Part shown: in pieces, positions 35,504 to 45,134 of the stretch
Numbering within the stretch: the stretch's first letter is position 1
Layout of the letters: each line of letters starts with the position of its first letter
Source of the DNA: UBA1275 sp038124025
GTDB taxonomy: Bacteria; Bacteroidota; Rhodothermia; Balneolales; Balneolaceae
Direction of reading: 5' to 3'
Length of the DNA stretch: 64,000 nt
NCBI GenBank assembly: GCA_038124025.1
Contig: JAYPBC010000005.1
Coordinates: 37,906-101,905 of the forward strand
Translations under genes and position numbers: made by a program
The notes under the pieces: generated by a model
Database searches by the model: none
The model's input: the letters and a program-made list of their open reading frames with translations, nothing else
Told to the model about the DNA's origin: nothing

Positions 35504-36886
35504 TTAGGCTTCCAAAGCGGCCGAATAATATTCTTCGAGGCTAGTATTTGCTATGGGTTTGGCAATGAGTGTGGCAGAGGTCGCTCCTGTGATTTCTACT
35601 TCCACATAATCACCCTTTTTAAAATCTTTACGATCAAAAACGGCTATTTTATTAGTGTCTGTTCGACCACTCATTTGCTGTTCGGAACGTTTTGATGTGC
35701 CTTCAACCAAGACCACATGTCGCTGTCCAATTTCATCTTGATTGCGTCGATGTTGTATGGACATTTGTTGGCTTATAATCTCGGATAATCGACGTTTTTT
35801 TACATCATCCGTTACGTCGTCTTCAAATTTTCTATATGCCAAGGTCCGCTCACGCTCTGAGTATGCAAACATGTAGGCTAGATCGTACTCTACTTCTCGC
35901 ATAAGTGATAAGGTCTGCTGATGTTCCTCTTCGGTTTCTCCACAAAAGCCGGCAATAATATCGGTAGACAGAGAGAGGCCTGGAATAATTCCCTTCATTT
36001 TTTCGATGAGCTGGAGATACTGATCACGCGTATAGGGACGGCGCATACGTTCTAACATACTGTCGCTCCCAGCTTGGGCCGGAATGTGAATGTAACTACA
36101 AAGGTTGGGCCGTTCAGCTATGAGATGAAGTAGTTCGTCTGGAAAATCTTTTGGGTGGGGAGAGGAGAATCGAAACCTCATTTCAGGATCTAAAAGACTA
36201 GCCTTGTCCATAAGGGTACTGAAGGTATGGATACCATCTTTGTAGGAATTCACATTTTGCCCCAATAACGTTACTTCCTTGTAGCCTTGATCAGAAAGTT
36301 GTCGAATCTCGGTGAGTATGCTTTCTAAGGGGCGACTTCGTTCTCGGCCACGGGTGAATGGTACCACACAAAATGAGCACATATTGTCGCATCCTCGCAT
36401 GATAGATACAAAAGCACTTACTCCGTTACCGGTAGTCCGAACGGGGGCAATATCGGCATAGGTTTCTTCAAGGGAAAGTAGGACGTTTACCGCTTTACGC
36501 CCATCTTCCACCTCTTCGATAAGCCGTGGAATATCCCTGTACGCATCGGGGCCTACAACAATATCTACCAACTGTTCTTCTTCGATAATCTGGTCCTTAA
36601 TTCGTTCGGCCATACACCCTAATACTCCGACCGTCAGCGATTTATTTTGCGCTTTAAGTCCTCTAAACTCTTTTAAACGGTTCCACACTTTTGTTTCAGC
36701 ATTTTCACGAATGGAACAGGTATTCACTAGAATAATGTCTGCAAGTTCGGCCTCAGTAACTGGATTCATTCCCTTTTCAAGGAGTATAGCATTCACGATT
36801 TCTGAATCCGCAAAGTTCATCTGGCACCCGTAGGTTTCTATGTAGAACTTTTTCTGACTACTTATATTATTGTTTTTATTTGACAT
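35504..36886 (-). CDS. miaB: tRNA-2-methylthio-N6-dimethylallyladenosine synthase
   Basis: 460 aa radical-SAM methylthiotransferase that methylthiolates i6A37 of tRNAs reading UNN codons. UPF0004 domain with cluster cysteines C21 (ETYGCQMNFADSE), C57 and C91; radical SAM cysteines C166, C170 and C173 in RGCDNMCSFCVVPF; C-terminal TRAM domain from about residue 395. The ending 'SLEEYYSAALEA' lies five bases before the downstream membrane protein gene. Confidence 0.96.
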   Translation of the reverse strand: MSNKNNNISSQKKFYIETYGCQMNFADSEIVNAILLEKGMNPVTEAELADIILVNTCSIRENAETKVWNRLKEFRGLKAQNKSLTVGVLGCMAERIKDQIIEEEQLVDIVVGPDAYRDIPRLIEEVEDGRKAVNVLLSLEETYADIAPVRTTGNGVSAFVSIMRGCDNMCSFCVVPFTRGRERSRPLESILTEIRQLSDQGYKEVTLLGQNVNSYKDGIHTFSTLMDKASLLDPEMRFRFSSPHPKDFPDELLHLIAERPNLCSYIHIPAQAGSDSMLERMRRPYTRDQYLQLIEKMKGIIPGLSLSTDIIAGFCGETEEEHQQTLSLMREVEYDLAYMFAYSERERTLAYRKFEDDVTDDVKKRRLSEIISQQMSIQHRRNQDEIGQRHVVLVEGTSKRSEQQMSGRTDTNKIAVFDRKDFKKGDYVEVEITGATSATLIAKPIANTSLEEYYSAALEA

Positions 36887-37310
36887 ATAAAATTTACGTA
36901 CCTATGAGTATAGCGTGTCGGATATTTCTTTGCATATATCATAGTAAAGATACGAATTTGATCCAACAACTTTGTGATAATACAAATAGTAAAATACCTG
37001 AATGCAAAATTCTCATCAGTTACACAACATTAACATCAGCTTATGAATTATTTTTAGTGAATTCGGAAGCCTCTTAACAAAATGTATATTTTTATTAATC
37101 GAATTTTATTATCGATTAAAGAAAATTGAAGAATTGAGCAACGTAGTAAAAGTAAAATTATCACATTTGCAATACAGGTACTAAAAATTTATTAGTGGAA
37201 TAAAACTCGTTAGTAGATAAATAAGCAAATTAACCTAAGTGCATAAAGTGGATCCTTAATTTAAACAGAGTTCCATTAATATTATCCAATGATTAAATCT
37301 CTAATTTATT
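36887..37310. other. 424-bp AT-rich intergenic region between divergent miaB and secreted phosphodiesterase-fold gene
   Basis: No credible coding frame: the open stretch at 36880-37077 on the plus strand has no family resemblance and overlaps the miaB start. The region is very A+T-rich and must hold two divergent promoters. The only structured element I see is the inverted repeat at 37095-37119. Confidence 0.6.
37095..37119. repeat. Inverted repeat in the miaB/EEP intergenic region
   Basis: TTAATCGA and TCGATTAA form a perfect 8-bp palindrome with a 9-base A/T spacer, about 190 bp before the phosphodiesterase-fold gene. It could be an operator; in such AT-rich DNA chance is also possible. 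Confidence 0.3.
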
Positions 37311-38234
37311 ATGTATAAAACGCTTACACTATTTTTTTTGGTCATTTTTTTTCCAGTTAATAACTCAGTGCAGAGCTTAATGTTTAACATGACGACTCCG
37401 CCGGTCCAAGCTAACGCGAATACCCAAGGACCAAACAAACTACGAGTAATGACCTACAATATACGCTTCGATAATCCGGCCGATGGGGTACATGCATGGC
37501 CTAATAGAAAAGAATTAGTAGCCAGTGTGATACGTTTCCATAAAGCGGATATCATAGGTGTACAAGAAGCTTTGGAGCACCAAATTCAGGATGTAATAGA
37601 TTTACTACCGGGGTATGATTGGGTGGGAGTAGGACGTAACGAGGATGGCGGCGGCGAATTTAGTGCTATTCTTTATCGAAGCTCCGTAGTTGCAGTGAAA
37701 GCAGCTCAAACCTTTTGGCTTTCAGAAACTCCGGACGAACCCGGTAGTAAGTCATGGGATTCGTCTCTTCCACGTATTGCTACGTGGGCCCATTTTGTAA
37801 CAAGCTCCGATGGACGAGAGCTCTTTGTATTAAATACCCATTTTGATCATAGAGGAGAGCAAGCTCGTCTTGAAAGTGCACGATTGATAAAAGAACAGGT
37901 TTCCAAATTAGCGAATGGGTTACCGGTTATAGTGATGGGGGATTTAAATGCAACCTCGGAACAGCCGCCTCTTGTATTGCTTTCAGATACTCCTTTATCT
38001 GATGGCCGCTCTCTACACGATGGGTTTGATCATAGTATTCAGCCACATCATGGTCCAGCATCTACCTGGACGGGGTTTACTAAAATTGAAGCTGAACGGC
38101 GCATTGATTATATCTTTGCTAGTGAAGATCTGCCCATTCACTATCATGCTATTTTAACCGATAAACTCGAAGACCGATACCCGTCCGACCATCTTCCGGT
38201 GTTGGTTGAGCTTGGACATAATACTAGTCAGTGA
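37311..38234 (+). CDS. Secreted endonuclease/exonuclease/phosphatase (EEP) family protein
   Basis: 307 aa. Signal peptide at residues 1-20. EEP fold motifs in order: 'LRVMTYNIRFDNPADG' (metal Asn), 'ADIIGVQEALEHQIQD' (catalytic Glu), 'FVLNTHFDHRGEQAR' (His), GDLNAT (Asp/Asn pair), 'RRIDYIFAS' and the terminal SDHLPVLVEL with catalytic Asp-His. Members hydrolyse phosphodiester or phosphomonoester bonds in DNA, inositol phosphates or sphingomyelin. The secreted location suggests phosphate scavenging, which is inference. Monocistronic. Confidence 0.9.
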   Translation: MYKTLTLFFLVIFFPVNNSVQSLMFNMTTPPVQANANTQGPNKLRVMTYNIRFDNPADGVHAWPNRKELVASVIRFHKADIIGVQEALEHQIQDVIDLLPGYDWVGVGRNEDGGGEFSAILYRSSVVAVKAAQTFWLSETPDEPGSKSWDSSLPRIATWAHFVTSSDGRELFVLNTHFDHRGEQARLESARLIKEQVSKLANGLPVIVMGDLNATSEQPPLVLLSDTPLSDGRSLHDGFDHSIQPHHGPASTWTGFTKIEAERRIDYIFASEDLPIHYHAILTDKLEDRYPSDHLPVLVELGHNTSQ

Positions 38235-38287
38235 TAACTAAAAATAACTAGCTAGTACTCTAGTGACATTAAACTTTTAGGACCCTA

Positions 38288-38935
38288 CTAATTGGGCCAA
38301 GTATCGGGGCTATTTCTCCAATTGGCTAAATGCTCTAAATCGTCGCTTGTAACAAAGCCTTTTTCGACAGCTACATCAACCAGGATGGTATAATCGGTGA
38401 GATTAAAAACGGGAACTTGTACTTTGGAGAAATTTTCGATCGATTTATCGAAGCCATAATTGAATATGGATATAATGGCCTGAACATTGGCACCTACAAA
38501 CTGGAGGGCGTTGATCACCGAAATGGCAGAACCACCGGTGGAAACCAAATCTTCGATTACTACGGTTTTTTCTCCTTTGGCGACGCCCCCTTCGATTTGA
38601 TTGCCCATACCATAACTTTTAGGCTTGGCACGCACATAGGCCATGGGTTTGTTGACCTTATCAGCAACCCAAGCTGCGTGCGGAATACCAGCAGTTGCTG
38701 TGCCAGTAACTACGTCGATATCGGGAAATTCTTGGCTTATAAAATCACTAAATTTGGCGGCAACTTTAGAGCGAATATGCGGCTGTCTTAGGGTGAGGCG
38801 ATTGTCACAATAAATCGGAGAATGCCATCCTGAAGCCCAAGTAAAAGGTTCATTAGGGCGTAATATGACCGCATTTATTTCTAATAAATCAGCGGCTAAT
38901 TCTCTTGCAAATGTGGTATCTATAATCATATTCAC
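38288..38935 (-). CDS. pyrE: Orotate phosphoribosyltransferase
   Basis: 215 aa. Transfers ribose phosphate from PRPP to orotate to make OMP. PRPP-binding motif VVIEDLVSTGGSA at 125-137; 'FTWASGWHSPIYCDNRLTL' near 31-49 is the orotate-binding N-terminal signature of the Bacillus-like subgroup; flexible loop 'RAKPKSYGMGNQIEGG'. ATG 38929 (MIIDTT) is an alternative start two codons in. Follows pgsA-pgpA on the same strand after an 80-bp gap. Confidence 0.96.
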   Translation of the reverse strand: MNMIIDTTFARELAADLLEINAVILRPNEPFTWASGWHSPIYCDNRLTLRQPHIRSKVAAKFSDFISQEFPDIDVVTGTATAGIPHAAWVADKVNKPMAYVRAKPKSYGMGNQIEGGVAKGEKTVVIEDLVSTGGSAISVINALQFVGANVQAIISIFNYGFDKSIENFSKVQVPVFNLTDYTILVDVAVEKGFVTSDDLEHLANWRNSPDTWPN

Positions 38936-39015
38936 TATGTTGGTGCTTTCTAGCTATGTAGATGATGTAATCGAGGAAAGAGCTGCCTAAGCGTGTAAGT
39001 TGTCTTAAGGTTTGC

Positions 39016-39492
39016 TTACCAAATTTGAAAAACGAGGTACCAGCCTATGCCAGCATACAATCCAGCCAAAATATCATCCATCAATATACCAAATCCCCCG
39101 TTCAATTTCTGCATACTATTCACACCAAAAGGCTTCCAAATATCAAATAGCCGGAAAAAGCCAAAGGCTACTACTAAATGAATTACGCTTAGTTCTCCTC
39201 CCTCTATGCCTATGGTCCATAGCCAAGTCCATAAGCTTACGCCCATACCTACCCATTCGTCTAATACCATGGCCCCTGGATCTTTTCCCCAGGCTGTTTC
39301 GGCTGCCGGTGCCGTCCAGAAATTAGCAACTATGCTAAAAACTACGAAACTCACTAAAAAAAGGATTCCGAATAGCATTAACCCGAAAAAGAGGAGTATG
39401 CAGGCAGCAATGCTTCCTGCCGTACCCGGGGCAATGGGGCTATAACCAGAACCCAGTCCAGTAGCTAGGAATCGTTGGATAGTAGGGAGCAT
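39016..39492 (-). CDS. pgpA: Phosphatidylglycerophosphatase A
   Basis: 158 aa membrane phosphatase removing phosphate from phosphatidylglycerophosphate. 'GLGSGYSPIAPGTAGSIAA' at residues 12-30, 'VLDEWVGM' near 76-83 and 'GGFGILMDDILAGL' near 130-143 are the family motifs; three to four membrane segments. Five bases downstream of pgsA, the enzyme that makes its substrate, so the pair forms a phosphatidylglycerol operon. Confidence 0.93.
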   Translation of the reverse strand: MLPTIQRFLATGLGSGYSPIAPGTAGSIAACILLFFGLMLFGILFLVSFVVFSIVANFWTAPAAETAWGKDPGAMVLDEWVGMGVSLWTWLWTIGIEGGELSVIHLVVAFGFFRLFDIWKPFGVNSMQKLNGGFGILMDDILAGLYAGIGWYLVFQIW

Positions 39493-39497
39493 GGTGT

Positions 39498-40079
39498 TTA
39501 AGCTGGTTGAAACAAATGCCGATTTTGGCTTAGATATTGAAGTCCGCTATATACGGTTATACCGGTTACAACGATCAATAGCCAAAACATAAGATTGGTG
39601 CTTAAAATGAGCGTTACCCAGTCGCCTAGAAAGATAGGAGCACCTTTGAATACCCCAAGAATAAGACCCAGATACAGAAAAATCATTTGTACCGTGGTTT
39701 TAAACTTAGCCAAAGAAGAGGTTTGCATTTCGAGATTTTTGCGGCGAGCCCATAATCGAAGTAGAGTGATAGAGACATCTCTAACCGCAATGACGATAAT
39801 TGCCCACCATGGAAACTGATCGGCAGCGATAAATGGGAGAACAGCAAAGCCACTAAGGGTGAGCAATTTATCTGCAAATGGATCTAAAAAGGCACCTATC
39901 GAGGTTTCGATATTGTATTTTCGTGCGTAATAGCCATCAAAAAAATCAGTTATCGCCGCAATGATGTACACCCCAAGCGCAATTAGTTTAATCCATAATT
40001 CTGGTTCGAAAAAAAGGACCAAAAAAACGGGGGTTAACAGTATGCGAATCGTACTTAATATGTTTGGTAATCGCTCCAT
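39498..40079 (-). CDS. pgsA: CDP-diacylglycerol-glycerol-3-phosphate 3-phosphatidyltransferase
   Basis: 193 aa integral membrane enzyme, about five or six spans. The CDP-alcohol phosphotransferase signature D-x2-D-G-x2-A-R-x8-G-x3-D-x3-D is complete in ITDFFDGYYARKYNIETSIG followed by AFLDPFADK (about residues 41-69). Starts MERLPNILSTIRILLTPVF. Makes phosphatidylglycerophosphate, then dephosphorylated by the adjacent PgpA. Divergent from cinA. Confidence 0.94.
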   Translation of the reverse strand: MERLPNILSTIRILLTPVFLVLFFEPELWIKLIALGVYIIAAITDFFDGYYARKYNIETSIGAFLDPFADKLLTLSGFAVLPFIAADQFPWWAIIVIAVRDVSITLLRLWARRKNLEMQTSSLAKFKTTVQMIFLYLGLILGVFKGAPIFLGDWVTLILSTNLMFWLLIVVTGITVYSGLQYLSQNRHLFQPA

Positions 40080-40226
40080 GATGATGAAGATACTATTTTT
40101 TTATACCACTTTAGAGGGGTATGCTTAAAGCCTAGTGGGAAAATCAATGGGGGCGACCTTTCTGCATTTTACTTCGTATTATATACCTACTAATTTTCGG
40201 CTAAAATTATCCCAAGTTATCTGTAT

Positions 40227-41585
40227 ATGATTGCACACCTAATATCTATTGGAAATGAACTCCTGATGGGAGACACGGTGAATACCAATGCGAGCTGGTT
40301 AGGGCAATTTTTGTATGAAAGAGGGATTCAGGTTTCTGAGGTTCACACCATTACCGACGCTCCTGAACAGATTAAATCTACCATTCAACAGGCATTGAAG
40401 GGGGCTGATTTGGTGATTTCTACCGGGGGCTTAGGACCGACCTTAGATGATGTTACAAAGAAAAGTATAGCCGAGTTATTTGGGGTGGATATGCGTCACG
40501 AGCCCAGAGTCGAAGAGCATATAAAAGAACTTTTTCGGCGTAGAAACCTACCCTATTCTAAATCCAATCAGGGACAGTCACTGGTACCTGAAAATGCCGA
40601 GCTTTTATTTAATGTTTCTGGAACCGCACCGGGAATGTTGTTTAAGGAACAAAACTCATTACTCGTTGTACTTCCGGGTGTACCCCATGAAATGAAGCAT
40701 CTCATAACCACTCAGGTGGCCCCGCGATTACAGGAATGGGGGGCCTTAAATGTGTTGGAAACCCGTTACCTAAAGGTGGCTGGTATAGGTGAGAGTCATC
40801 TGGCTGATTATTGGTTGCGGGATATTGAGGCGTCGTTAAATGAGCACACTGATTTAGCTTTTTTACCTTCTACCGGGCAGGTGCGTTTGCGACTGACTGC
40901 TCGTGGGAAGTCTCGTGATGAGGCTAGGTCCAGGGTAGAGGAGCTATGTTCGAAGATTCAGTATCAATTAGGCAATTTAATATATAGCAATGAAAAAGAA
41001 GGGACATTGGAGGGGGCACTGGGACAGATTTTGTCACAGTTTGGATATCGTTTGGCTACCGCCGAAAGTTGTACGGGCGGGTTAATGGGGCATTTGTTGA
41101 CTGAGACTCCCGGTTCAAGTGCCTACGTCCAAGGAGGTATTATTGCCTATGATAACGCGGTAAAAATGAATGAACTAGGAGTTGAAGCCCGTATTCTTGA
41201 GCAAAAAGGGGCCGTTAGTGCAGAAGTAGCTCTTCAAATGGCCAAAGGGGTGGCTGAGCGGCTGGGTGTCGACTGCGGTATTTCTTCTACCGGCGTGGCT
41301 GGTCCTGGTGGGGGAAGTCCCGACAAACCAGTTGGAACCGTTTGGCTTGGTTTCTATACTCCTGCAGAACATTTTGCTGTTCGAGCGGAATTCAGTCATT
41401 CTCGTAGCCTTAACAAAAAACGATCGGTGATAACTAGTTTTGAAATTTTACGGCGCTGTTTGCTAAACATTGAAGAGTTACCTTATAATCTTCAGAAGGT
41501 GTATCCCGCCTCTTCAGCTACAATGAATCAGACTCAAAAAGGGGCGGCGGACACATCAATCAGAGGGGATTCACTGCATTCATGA
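40227..41585 (+). CDS. cinA: CinA family protein (nicotinamide-nucleotide amidohydrolase)
   Basis: 452 aa. N-terminal MoCF/COG1058 domain (about 1-170: 'ISIGNELLMGDTVNTNASWL', 'ISTGGLGPTLDDVTKKSI') and C-terminal CinA/PncC amidase domain (about 260-420: 'RLATAESCTGGLMGHLLTET' and 'DCGISSTGVAGPGGGSPDKP'). Recycles nicotinamide mononucleotide to nicotinate mononucleotide; older work links it to competence. About 35 residues at the C-terminus past the domain are variable and polar. Its TGA overlaps the ATG of the outer-membrane protein gene (ATGA). Confidence 0.94.
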   Translation: MIAHLISIGNELLMGDTVNTNASWLGQFLYERGIQVSEVHTITDAPEQIKSTIQQALKGADLVISTGGLGPTLDDVTKKSIAELFGVDMRHEPRVEEHIKELFRRRNLPYSKSNQGQSLVPENAELLFNVSGTAPGMLFKEQNSLLVVLPGVPHEMKHLITTQVAPRLQEWGALNVLETRYLKVAGIGESHLADYWLRDIEASLNEHTDLAFLPSTGQVRLRLTARGKSRDEARSRVEELCSKIQYQLGNLIYSNEKEGTLEGALGQILSQFGYRLATAESCTGGLMGHLLTETPGSSAYVQGGIIAYDNAVKMNELGVEARILEQKGAVSAEVALQMAKGVAERLGVDCGISSTGVAGPGGGSPDKPVGTVWLGFYTPAEHFAVRAEFSHSRSLNKKRSVITSFEILRRCLLNIEELPYNLQKVYPASSATMNQTQKGAADTSIRGDSLHS

Positions 41586-43621
41586 ATCAATGGGCTTTCA
41601 TAGCGTATGTGCGGCTACTTTTAGTGGGATTATTTTTTCTGCCATTTGGATCTGCACTTTTAGGATCTGCACAAAGGCTGCAGGCGCAGCCGAATTTATC
41701 GGGTTTGGGGAGTATTCAGGCGGATACAATCGGTTTAGCTGCCATGCAAGAGGGCCTGGAAGTACTTGGGATTATTCCTTGGCAATGGGCTGGGCGCACT
41801 AACTGGGGAGCGAACGAGGTGAGTACGGATAGCTTATTGAGGTGGGAACATTATACAGACGGGCATGCATTTTGGGCGCGGCGAGCAGATGGTATAGCGT
41901 ATGAGATGGGCACCGTGGGTCGTCAATCGGGGCATTATGTGCAGGGGTATGGGCCGGGTGATCAGGTAGTTTATTTGGAGGGAATTGACCTTAGCAACCC
42001 CATAACAGGGCTCCCAGAGCTGCAGTACGTACCTATATATAAAGTATCGAGTATTCAAGAACAGCCTACTCACCGATTGCGCAGCGATTGGCGAATTCGG
42101 GATTATTATCTAGTTAAACCCATAAGTACTCTTAACTACGATGAGTCCAGCTTTACCTTCCGTAATTTGGAATTTGGTGTGGGGCATAATTTCTCTGAGC
42201 GTAGTCATTTGGAACTATCTTTTTGGGACCGGAGGGCAGGTGGTAACTATCCTGCTAATGAAATTAAGGGTAGTCAGGTATTTGCCAAGGGCTATTATCA
42301 CCTGAACAATACCTTACGCCTGGATGTATGGGCGGCGAATAATTCCTTTGAAGCCGATGAATCTTTTGGTTATTCCAATTCACCTGAGTCGTTTCCTTTT
42401 TCGGAGTACGGACCCAGTTCACGGCGTAATTCCGTGAGTAGCAATAGCTCTCGAAGTGATTGGTATATACGCTTGGGACACCGACCAGACTCTAGCTCTT
42501 CCGCTCAATCTTCTCTTCAGATTGGTCGAAGCACTCATGAATTTAGTTTGCCTTTTGGTACGGACACGACGGCCTGGAATATTCGTTCCTTTTGGTTGGC
42601 GGGTGCGACTACCTTAGAACGTACCAATTGGGGGCTTAGCGCCGAGGGGCGTTTATCGAGCTATACCAATAGGGCAGGGTCAGATGCTGGATTTCATTCT
42701 ATTGACCAATCTAGCTGGTGGGAAACAAATACGAATCTACAGGGATATTGGCAGGTGATACCGACTGCACACTTGAGAATGGGTGTTGAACAGGTTTTAA
42801 CTGGTGACCGTGGGGCTGCTTTAAGTGCCTGGATGGGCATAGATATTAAAAGAAAGATGGTTAAGGCAAATCTGAGGCTGGGACAAGGATCACAAGTCCG
42901 CAGTATTCAAGAAGAGTATTGGACGTCTAATAGCTGGCGGGTTGATGAGTTTGATGTTGGGCTAAATAATTCAAAAAATTCGCTTCAACACAGTCAATTT
43001 ATTTCGGCATCGGTGGATCTATGGCCCGAAGGCTTTCTGTCGGTCTGGGGGAATGCGCGATACAGTATAGAATCTGGGACGGCGATATTAGCACCGGCAG
43101 AAGTGGCCGCGGATGGGATGCGGATCTACTATGCGAAGGAACATAACTTTTGGGTAACAAGCATTGGTTTTGACGCCCACTCCTTACGTTGGGAATATGG
43201 TATGAGTGCCACGGCTTTTAGTCGTGGAAATGGGCAAATTCAATCGCAATCTGCGGATTTTTTCGAAACAGATATGCAGTTTCGTGTACGCTCTCATGCT
43301 TTTTGGAAAGGCTATGTGTTTGAACGAGCAGCCTATACGAAGATGGGAATTCGTCTATACGGCTCCCCCTTTACAAGTCGCAGCCTAGCCTTTGATACCG
43401 CAGCTCAGTGGTGGTCGGTGCAGCAAGATGGACTGGCGGAACAAGCTGCATTTCTTCGAACAGATCTTGAAATATCCTCTAGAGTACGTTCTATGATGGT
43501 CTTTTTACGATGGGAAAATGTGGGCCAAGGAGTATTGGGCCCAGGATATTTTGGAGCCGATAGCTTTCCAATGCCAGGTCGAAGATTGGTAGTAAGTATT
43601 AAAGCGACATTTCGAAATTAA
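41582..43621 (+). CDS. Outer-membrane beta-barrel protein of unknown family (TonB-receptor-like barrel)
   Basis: 679 aa. Signal peptide about 1-35, ending at AQA before QPNLSG. Rich in Trp, Tyr, Ser and alternating amphipathic strands throughout, with many aromatic-girdle patterns ('SHLELSFWDRRAGGNYP', 'GFLSVWGNARYSIESGT'). 'VVYLEGIDLSNPITGLPELQ' and 'VPIYKVSSIQEQ' in the N-terminal part resemble the plug of TonB-dependent receptors (a named ligand-loop then an element that sets positions), and the end 'FPMPGRRLVVSIKATFRN' is like their last strand. No TonB box or carboxypeptidase-like domain is obvious. Overlaps cinA by four bases and precedes ftsX by 30 bp. Confidence 0.7.
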   Translation: MNQWAFIAYVRLLLVGLFFLPFGSALLGSAQRLQAQPNLSGLGSIQADTIGLAAMQEGLEVLGIIPWQWAGRTNWGANEVSTDSLLRWEHYTDGHAFWARRADGIAYEMGTVGRQSGHYVQGYGPGDQVVYLEGIDLSNPITGLPELQYVPIYKVSSIQEQPTHRLRSDWRIRDYYLVKPISTLNYDESSFTFRNLEFGVGHNFSERSHLELSFWDRRAGGNYPANEIKGSQVFAKGYYHLNNTLRLDVWAANNSFEADESFGYSNSPESFPFSEYGPSSRRNSVSSNSSRSDWYIRLGHRPDSSSSAQSSLQIGRSTHEFSLPFGTDTTAWNIRSFWLAGATTLERTNWGLSAEGRLSSYTNRAGSDAGFHSIDQSSWWETNTNLQGYWQVIPTAHLRMGVEQVLTGDRGAALSAWMGIDIKRKMVKANLRLGQGSQVRSIQEEYWTSNSWRVDEFDVGLNNSKNSLQHSQFISASVDLWPEGFLSVWGNARYSIESGTAILAPAEVAADGMRIYYAKEHNFWVTSIGFDAHSLRWEYGMSATAFSRGNGQIQSQSADFFETDMQFRVRSHAFWKGYVFERAAYTKMGIRLYGSPFTSRSLAFDTAAQWWSVQQDGLAEQAAFLRTDLEISSRVRSMMVFLRWENVGQGVLGPGYFGADSFPMPGRRLVVSIKATFRN

Positions 43622-43651
43622 TTCTATTTTGCATCAAATAATTAACAGCCT

Positions 43652-44524
43652 ATGAATTATTTAGTTAAGGAAGGATTTGCAGGACTTAGACGAACAAAAT
43701 GGGCGTCCATGACATCCATAATCTCTCTAAGTTTAGCACTCTTACTTATCGGGATATTATTTCGACTCTCCTATAATTTGTACGAAAGGGCCTTAAGTCT
43801 GCGAGATTCGGTCGAGTTAGAGGTTTTTTTGTACGATTTAGACGAAGAAGAGCTTCGCTCCATGGAGCAGGCCATGCTATCCTTGAAGCAGGTAGAAGCC
43901 AGTAGTTTCATTTCCAAGGACAGTGCTGCTAGTATAATGAGGGCTGAATTTGGATCAGGTGTTGAGGATTTAGTTGCATTGGATTTTCTACCCGCTTCAT
44001 TTAAACTGAGCTTGAATAGAGATATTCCTGCAGAGGAAATTGTCGACCTTGCTGTCGAATTGGAAGGCTGGATTGGTGTTGAAAATGTGAAATACAATGC
44101 CTCATTGCTACAAATCTTAGAGACGAATCTCCAAACGCTAACACGTTTGGGAGCGGGTATTGGTTTACTCGTCCTCATAGCTGCCATGTTACTGGTTTTT
44201 AACACCATACGATTAACAGTCTATGCACGTCGGGATGTCATTAAAGCAATGAAATTAGTGGGGGCAACCAATGGGTTCATTCGCGCTCCTTTTGTGATAG
44301 AAGGAATTTTACAAGGTCTTATCGCTAGTGGAATAAGTACCGCCGTGCTCCATCTGAGTTTTGAACGTGTATTTCCCAGACTAGCCCCAGAGTTTGGCTT
44401 GTTGGTTTGGCCATTTGGGCAATGGTATTATTTGATAGGAGCTATGGTAGCTTTATCCGTCCTACTAGGTTGGCTTGGGAGTCGATGGGCAGCAGGGACC
44501 TTCATTCGAAGAACTCAGCTTTAA
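43652..44524 (+). CDS. ftsX: Cell-division permease-like protein FtsX
   Basis: 290 aa. One membrane segment near 22-42, an extracytoplasmic domain (about 45-165: 'VELEVFLYDLDEEELRSMEQ', 'LPASFKLSLNRDIPAEEIVD'), and three more segments near 170-192, 217-240 and 258-280; the cytoplasmic loop 'RRDVIKAMKLVGATNGFIRA' is the FtsX signature. Partner of the ATPase FtsE (not in the window), the complex activates peptidoglycan amidases at the septum, such as the class at 23096. Last gene of a cinA-OMP-ftsX run. Confidence 0.93.
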   Translation: MNYLVKEGFAGLRRTKWASMTSIISLSLALLLIGILFRLSYNLYERALSLRDSVELEVFLYDLDEEELRSMEQAMLSLKQVEASSFISKDSAASIMRAEFGSGVEDLVALDFLPASFKLSLNRDIPAEEIVDLAVELEGWIGVENVKYNASLLQILETNLQTLTRLGAGIGLLVLIAAMLLVFNTIRLTVYARRDVIKAMKLVGATNGFIRAPFVIEGILQGLIASGISTAVLHLSFERVFPRLAPEFGLLVWPFGQWYYLIGAMVALSVLLGWLGSRWAAGTFIRRTQL

Positions 44525-44633
44525 CTTAGAAAAATTCGCTTCGTGTGAACAGTACAGGCATATTGCTGGCGCGCAATTCGTAGCAGGCTTTATGGCATGC
44601 AATCCGAAGCAGTTTTTCAAATACGCGATGCTT

Positions 44634-45134
44634 CTATTGTGTTTGAACACCCTTTTCTTGGGCACTTGTTCGATGTTCACAAGCTGCTTTATCTTCACAA
44701 TGCCCATAGAAATGGAGAGAGTGAGATTCAATATTCATCCCGTGGATTTTCCCAATAAGCTGTTGAATTTCACCAATGCGAGGATCACAAAATTCTAGTA
44801 CATGTCCACATTCATTGCAGATAATGTGATCGTGTTGTTGATAGGCATAAGCTCGTTCGTAATGATACTGACTTTTTCCAAATTGTTGGCGTTGTACCAG
44901 TCCAGATTCAACCAGAAGATCTAGGGTGTTATATACAGTAGCGCGGCTCACGCGAGTGCCTTTTTGCTGCATGCTGAAAAAAAGTTCATCCGCATCAAAA
45001 TGACCATCGGAACGATAGATTTCTTCCAATACCATGAACCGCTCGGGGGTTTGACGTTGGTTGCCTTCTTTTAAGTATGATCTAAAGATTTCTTTTACTA
45101 AAGCGATCGTTTCTTCATGTGCCGGGTGCGCCAT
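44634..45134 (-). CDS. Fur-family transcriptional regulator
   Basis: 166 aa. Winged-helix domain (about 15-90: 'RQTPERFMVLEEIYRSDGHF', 'RVSRATVYNTLDLLVESGLV') and dimerisation domain with the HDHIICNECGHV metal segment. Structural-zinc cysteines C106/C109 and C146/C152 are present. Could be Fur (iron), PerR (peroxide) or Zur (zinc); the sequence alone does not decide. Ends in a polar tail rich in Gln/Thr. No Fur- or PerR-box consensus is evident in its own promoter region. Confidence 0.9.
   Translation of the reverse strand: MAHPAHEETIALVKEIFRSYLKEGNQRQTPERFMVLEEIYRSDGHFDADELFFSMQQKGTRVSRATVYNTLDLLVESGLVQRQQFGKSQYHYERAYAYQQHDHIICNECGHVLEFCDPRIGEIQQLIGKIHGMNIESHSLHFYGHCEDKAACEHRTSAQEKGVQTQ

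Noticed and set aside
36880..37077. 65-codon plus-strand frame in the miaB upstream region.
   Set aside because: No family resemblance, starts inside the miaB start region, and lies in AT-rich non-coding DNA.
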